Origin: Hymenobacter swuensis DY53 | Lineage (GTDB): Bacteria > Bacteroidota > Bacteroidia > Cytophagales > Hymenobacteraceae | Direction: 5' to 3' | Assembly (NCBI RefSeq): GCF_000576555.1 | Contig: NZ_CP007144.1 | Location: 235,299-299,298, forward strand | DNA length: 64,000 nucleotides | Shown: positions 63,576 to 64,000 of the stretch, piece by piece | How the letters are laid out: every line of letters begins with the position of its first letter | Position numbering within the stretch: position 1 is the stretch's first letter | Notes under the pieces: generated by a model | Databases searched by the model: none | The model's input: the letters and a program-made list of their open reading frames with translations, nothing else | Told to the model about the DNA's origin: nothing | Made by a program: the position numbers and the translations under genes

Positions 63576-64000
63576 CTAAAACGGACAGTGCGAAGTCTTA
63601 ACTTCCGCTGCCCATGACTGAAAAACCGAATCCTGGCGGGACACTCGCTACCCGCAAGAAATATACGCCGGCGTTCAAGGCCGAATGCGTGCGCCAAGTG
63701 GCGGGCGAAATGCCTTGCAGCGCTGAACGTGACGAAATTAAGCACCTGTGCGCCGAGCTCAAGCGCGTGGAAATGGAGCGCGATATGTTAAAAAAAGTCG
63801 TGACCATCTTTGCGCAACCGCCTCAATCATGAGTCGTTACCGCTTTATTGAGGCGTGTACCGAGCCGTAGGGGTTGCCCAGCTTTAGCCGGCCGGGCAAC
63901 CCCTACGACAACGCCCAGGCCGAAGCCGGCTGGAGCACGCGTAAAACCGAACTGCTGCCCCACGGCACTGCGTTTGCCTCCCTCGAAGAAGCCCGTCTGG
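63560..64000 (+). mobile_element. Internally deleted IS3-family element (continues past the window)
   Basis: The end GAGGTGGTCTAGCTAA starts near 63564. An OrfA-like frame (63614-63832; TRKKYTPAFKAECVRQVAG) has lost its middle: it jumps to a coiled-coil-like AELKRVEMERDMLKKV. OrfB starts MSRYRFIEACTEP at 63829 but hits TAG 63868-63870, then resumes with the C-terminal block PYDNAQAEAGWSTRKTELL. A 14-bp perfect palindrome (CGTAGGGGTTGCCC, 63866-63879 with 63894-63907) marks the deletion junction. Non-autonomous. Confidence 0.7.

Overview
The window looks like a chromosomal segment of a GC-rich Bacteroidota, most likely Hymenobacter or a close relative. The grounds are a T9SS-type C-terminal sorting domain on a large secreted protein, a TonB receptor/BtuFCD cobalamin locus behind a cobalamin riboswitch, a TAnnTTTG-type promoter box, many short Bacteroidota-style lipoproteins, and small families such as DUF5958, DUF6000 and DUF2971. 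No rRNA or complete tRNA gene was seen.

Layout. (1) 0-1.37 kb: a tyrosine recombinase. (2) 1.37-41.26 kb: what I interpret as one ~39.9 kb Tn7/Tn5053-like transposon. Its ends are 30-bp imperfect inverted repeats (25/30 identical) with TGT...ACA tips, carrying 13-bp transposase-site-like repeats and flanked by a 4-bp direct repeat CACC. The transposase pair tniA-tniB (41.0-38.2 kb) reads inward from the right end. A broken TnsE-like gene lies at the left end. The cargo includes a second integrase, a Schlafen/AlbA-type protein, a three-gene ubiquitin-like operon (MBL hydrolase, E2-E1-JAB fusion, membrane protein), a TIGR02391 protein, a KAP NTPase, a candidate isonitrile biosynthetic operon, a run of orphan immunity-like and lipoprotein genes, and a mazEF pair. 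(3) 41.4-44.3 kb: two Fic proteins flanking a dead AraC regulator. (4) 44.7-57.9 kb: a cobalamin synthesis and uptake locus whose last two genes (cobT, cobS) are decayed and cut by an IS3 fragment. (5) 58.0-64.0 kb: a YD-repeat-like exported protein, a 1377-aa T9SS cargo protein, and an internally deleted IS3 element at the window edge.

Most unusual content: (a) an operon at 6.1-10.1 kb coding an MBL-fold protein that ends in glycine, a single-chain E2-E1-JAB protein with all three active sites visible, and a membrane protein, without an obvious ubiquitin-like protein; (b) an operon at 16.7-21.7 kb in which a TetR-type DNA-binding domain is fused to an isonitrile synthase (PvcA/IsnA family), followed by a zinc-ribbon protein, a PvcB-like Fe/2OG dioxygenase fused to a UbiA prenyltransferase, and an FAD oxidoreductase. 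Both fusions look like single intact reading frames. The product and function of both operons are unknown to me. Functional statements rest on recognised motifs, not on database searches.
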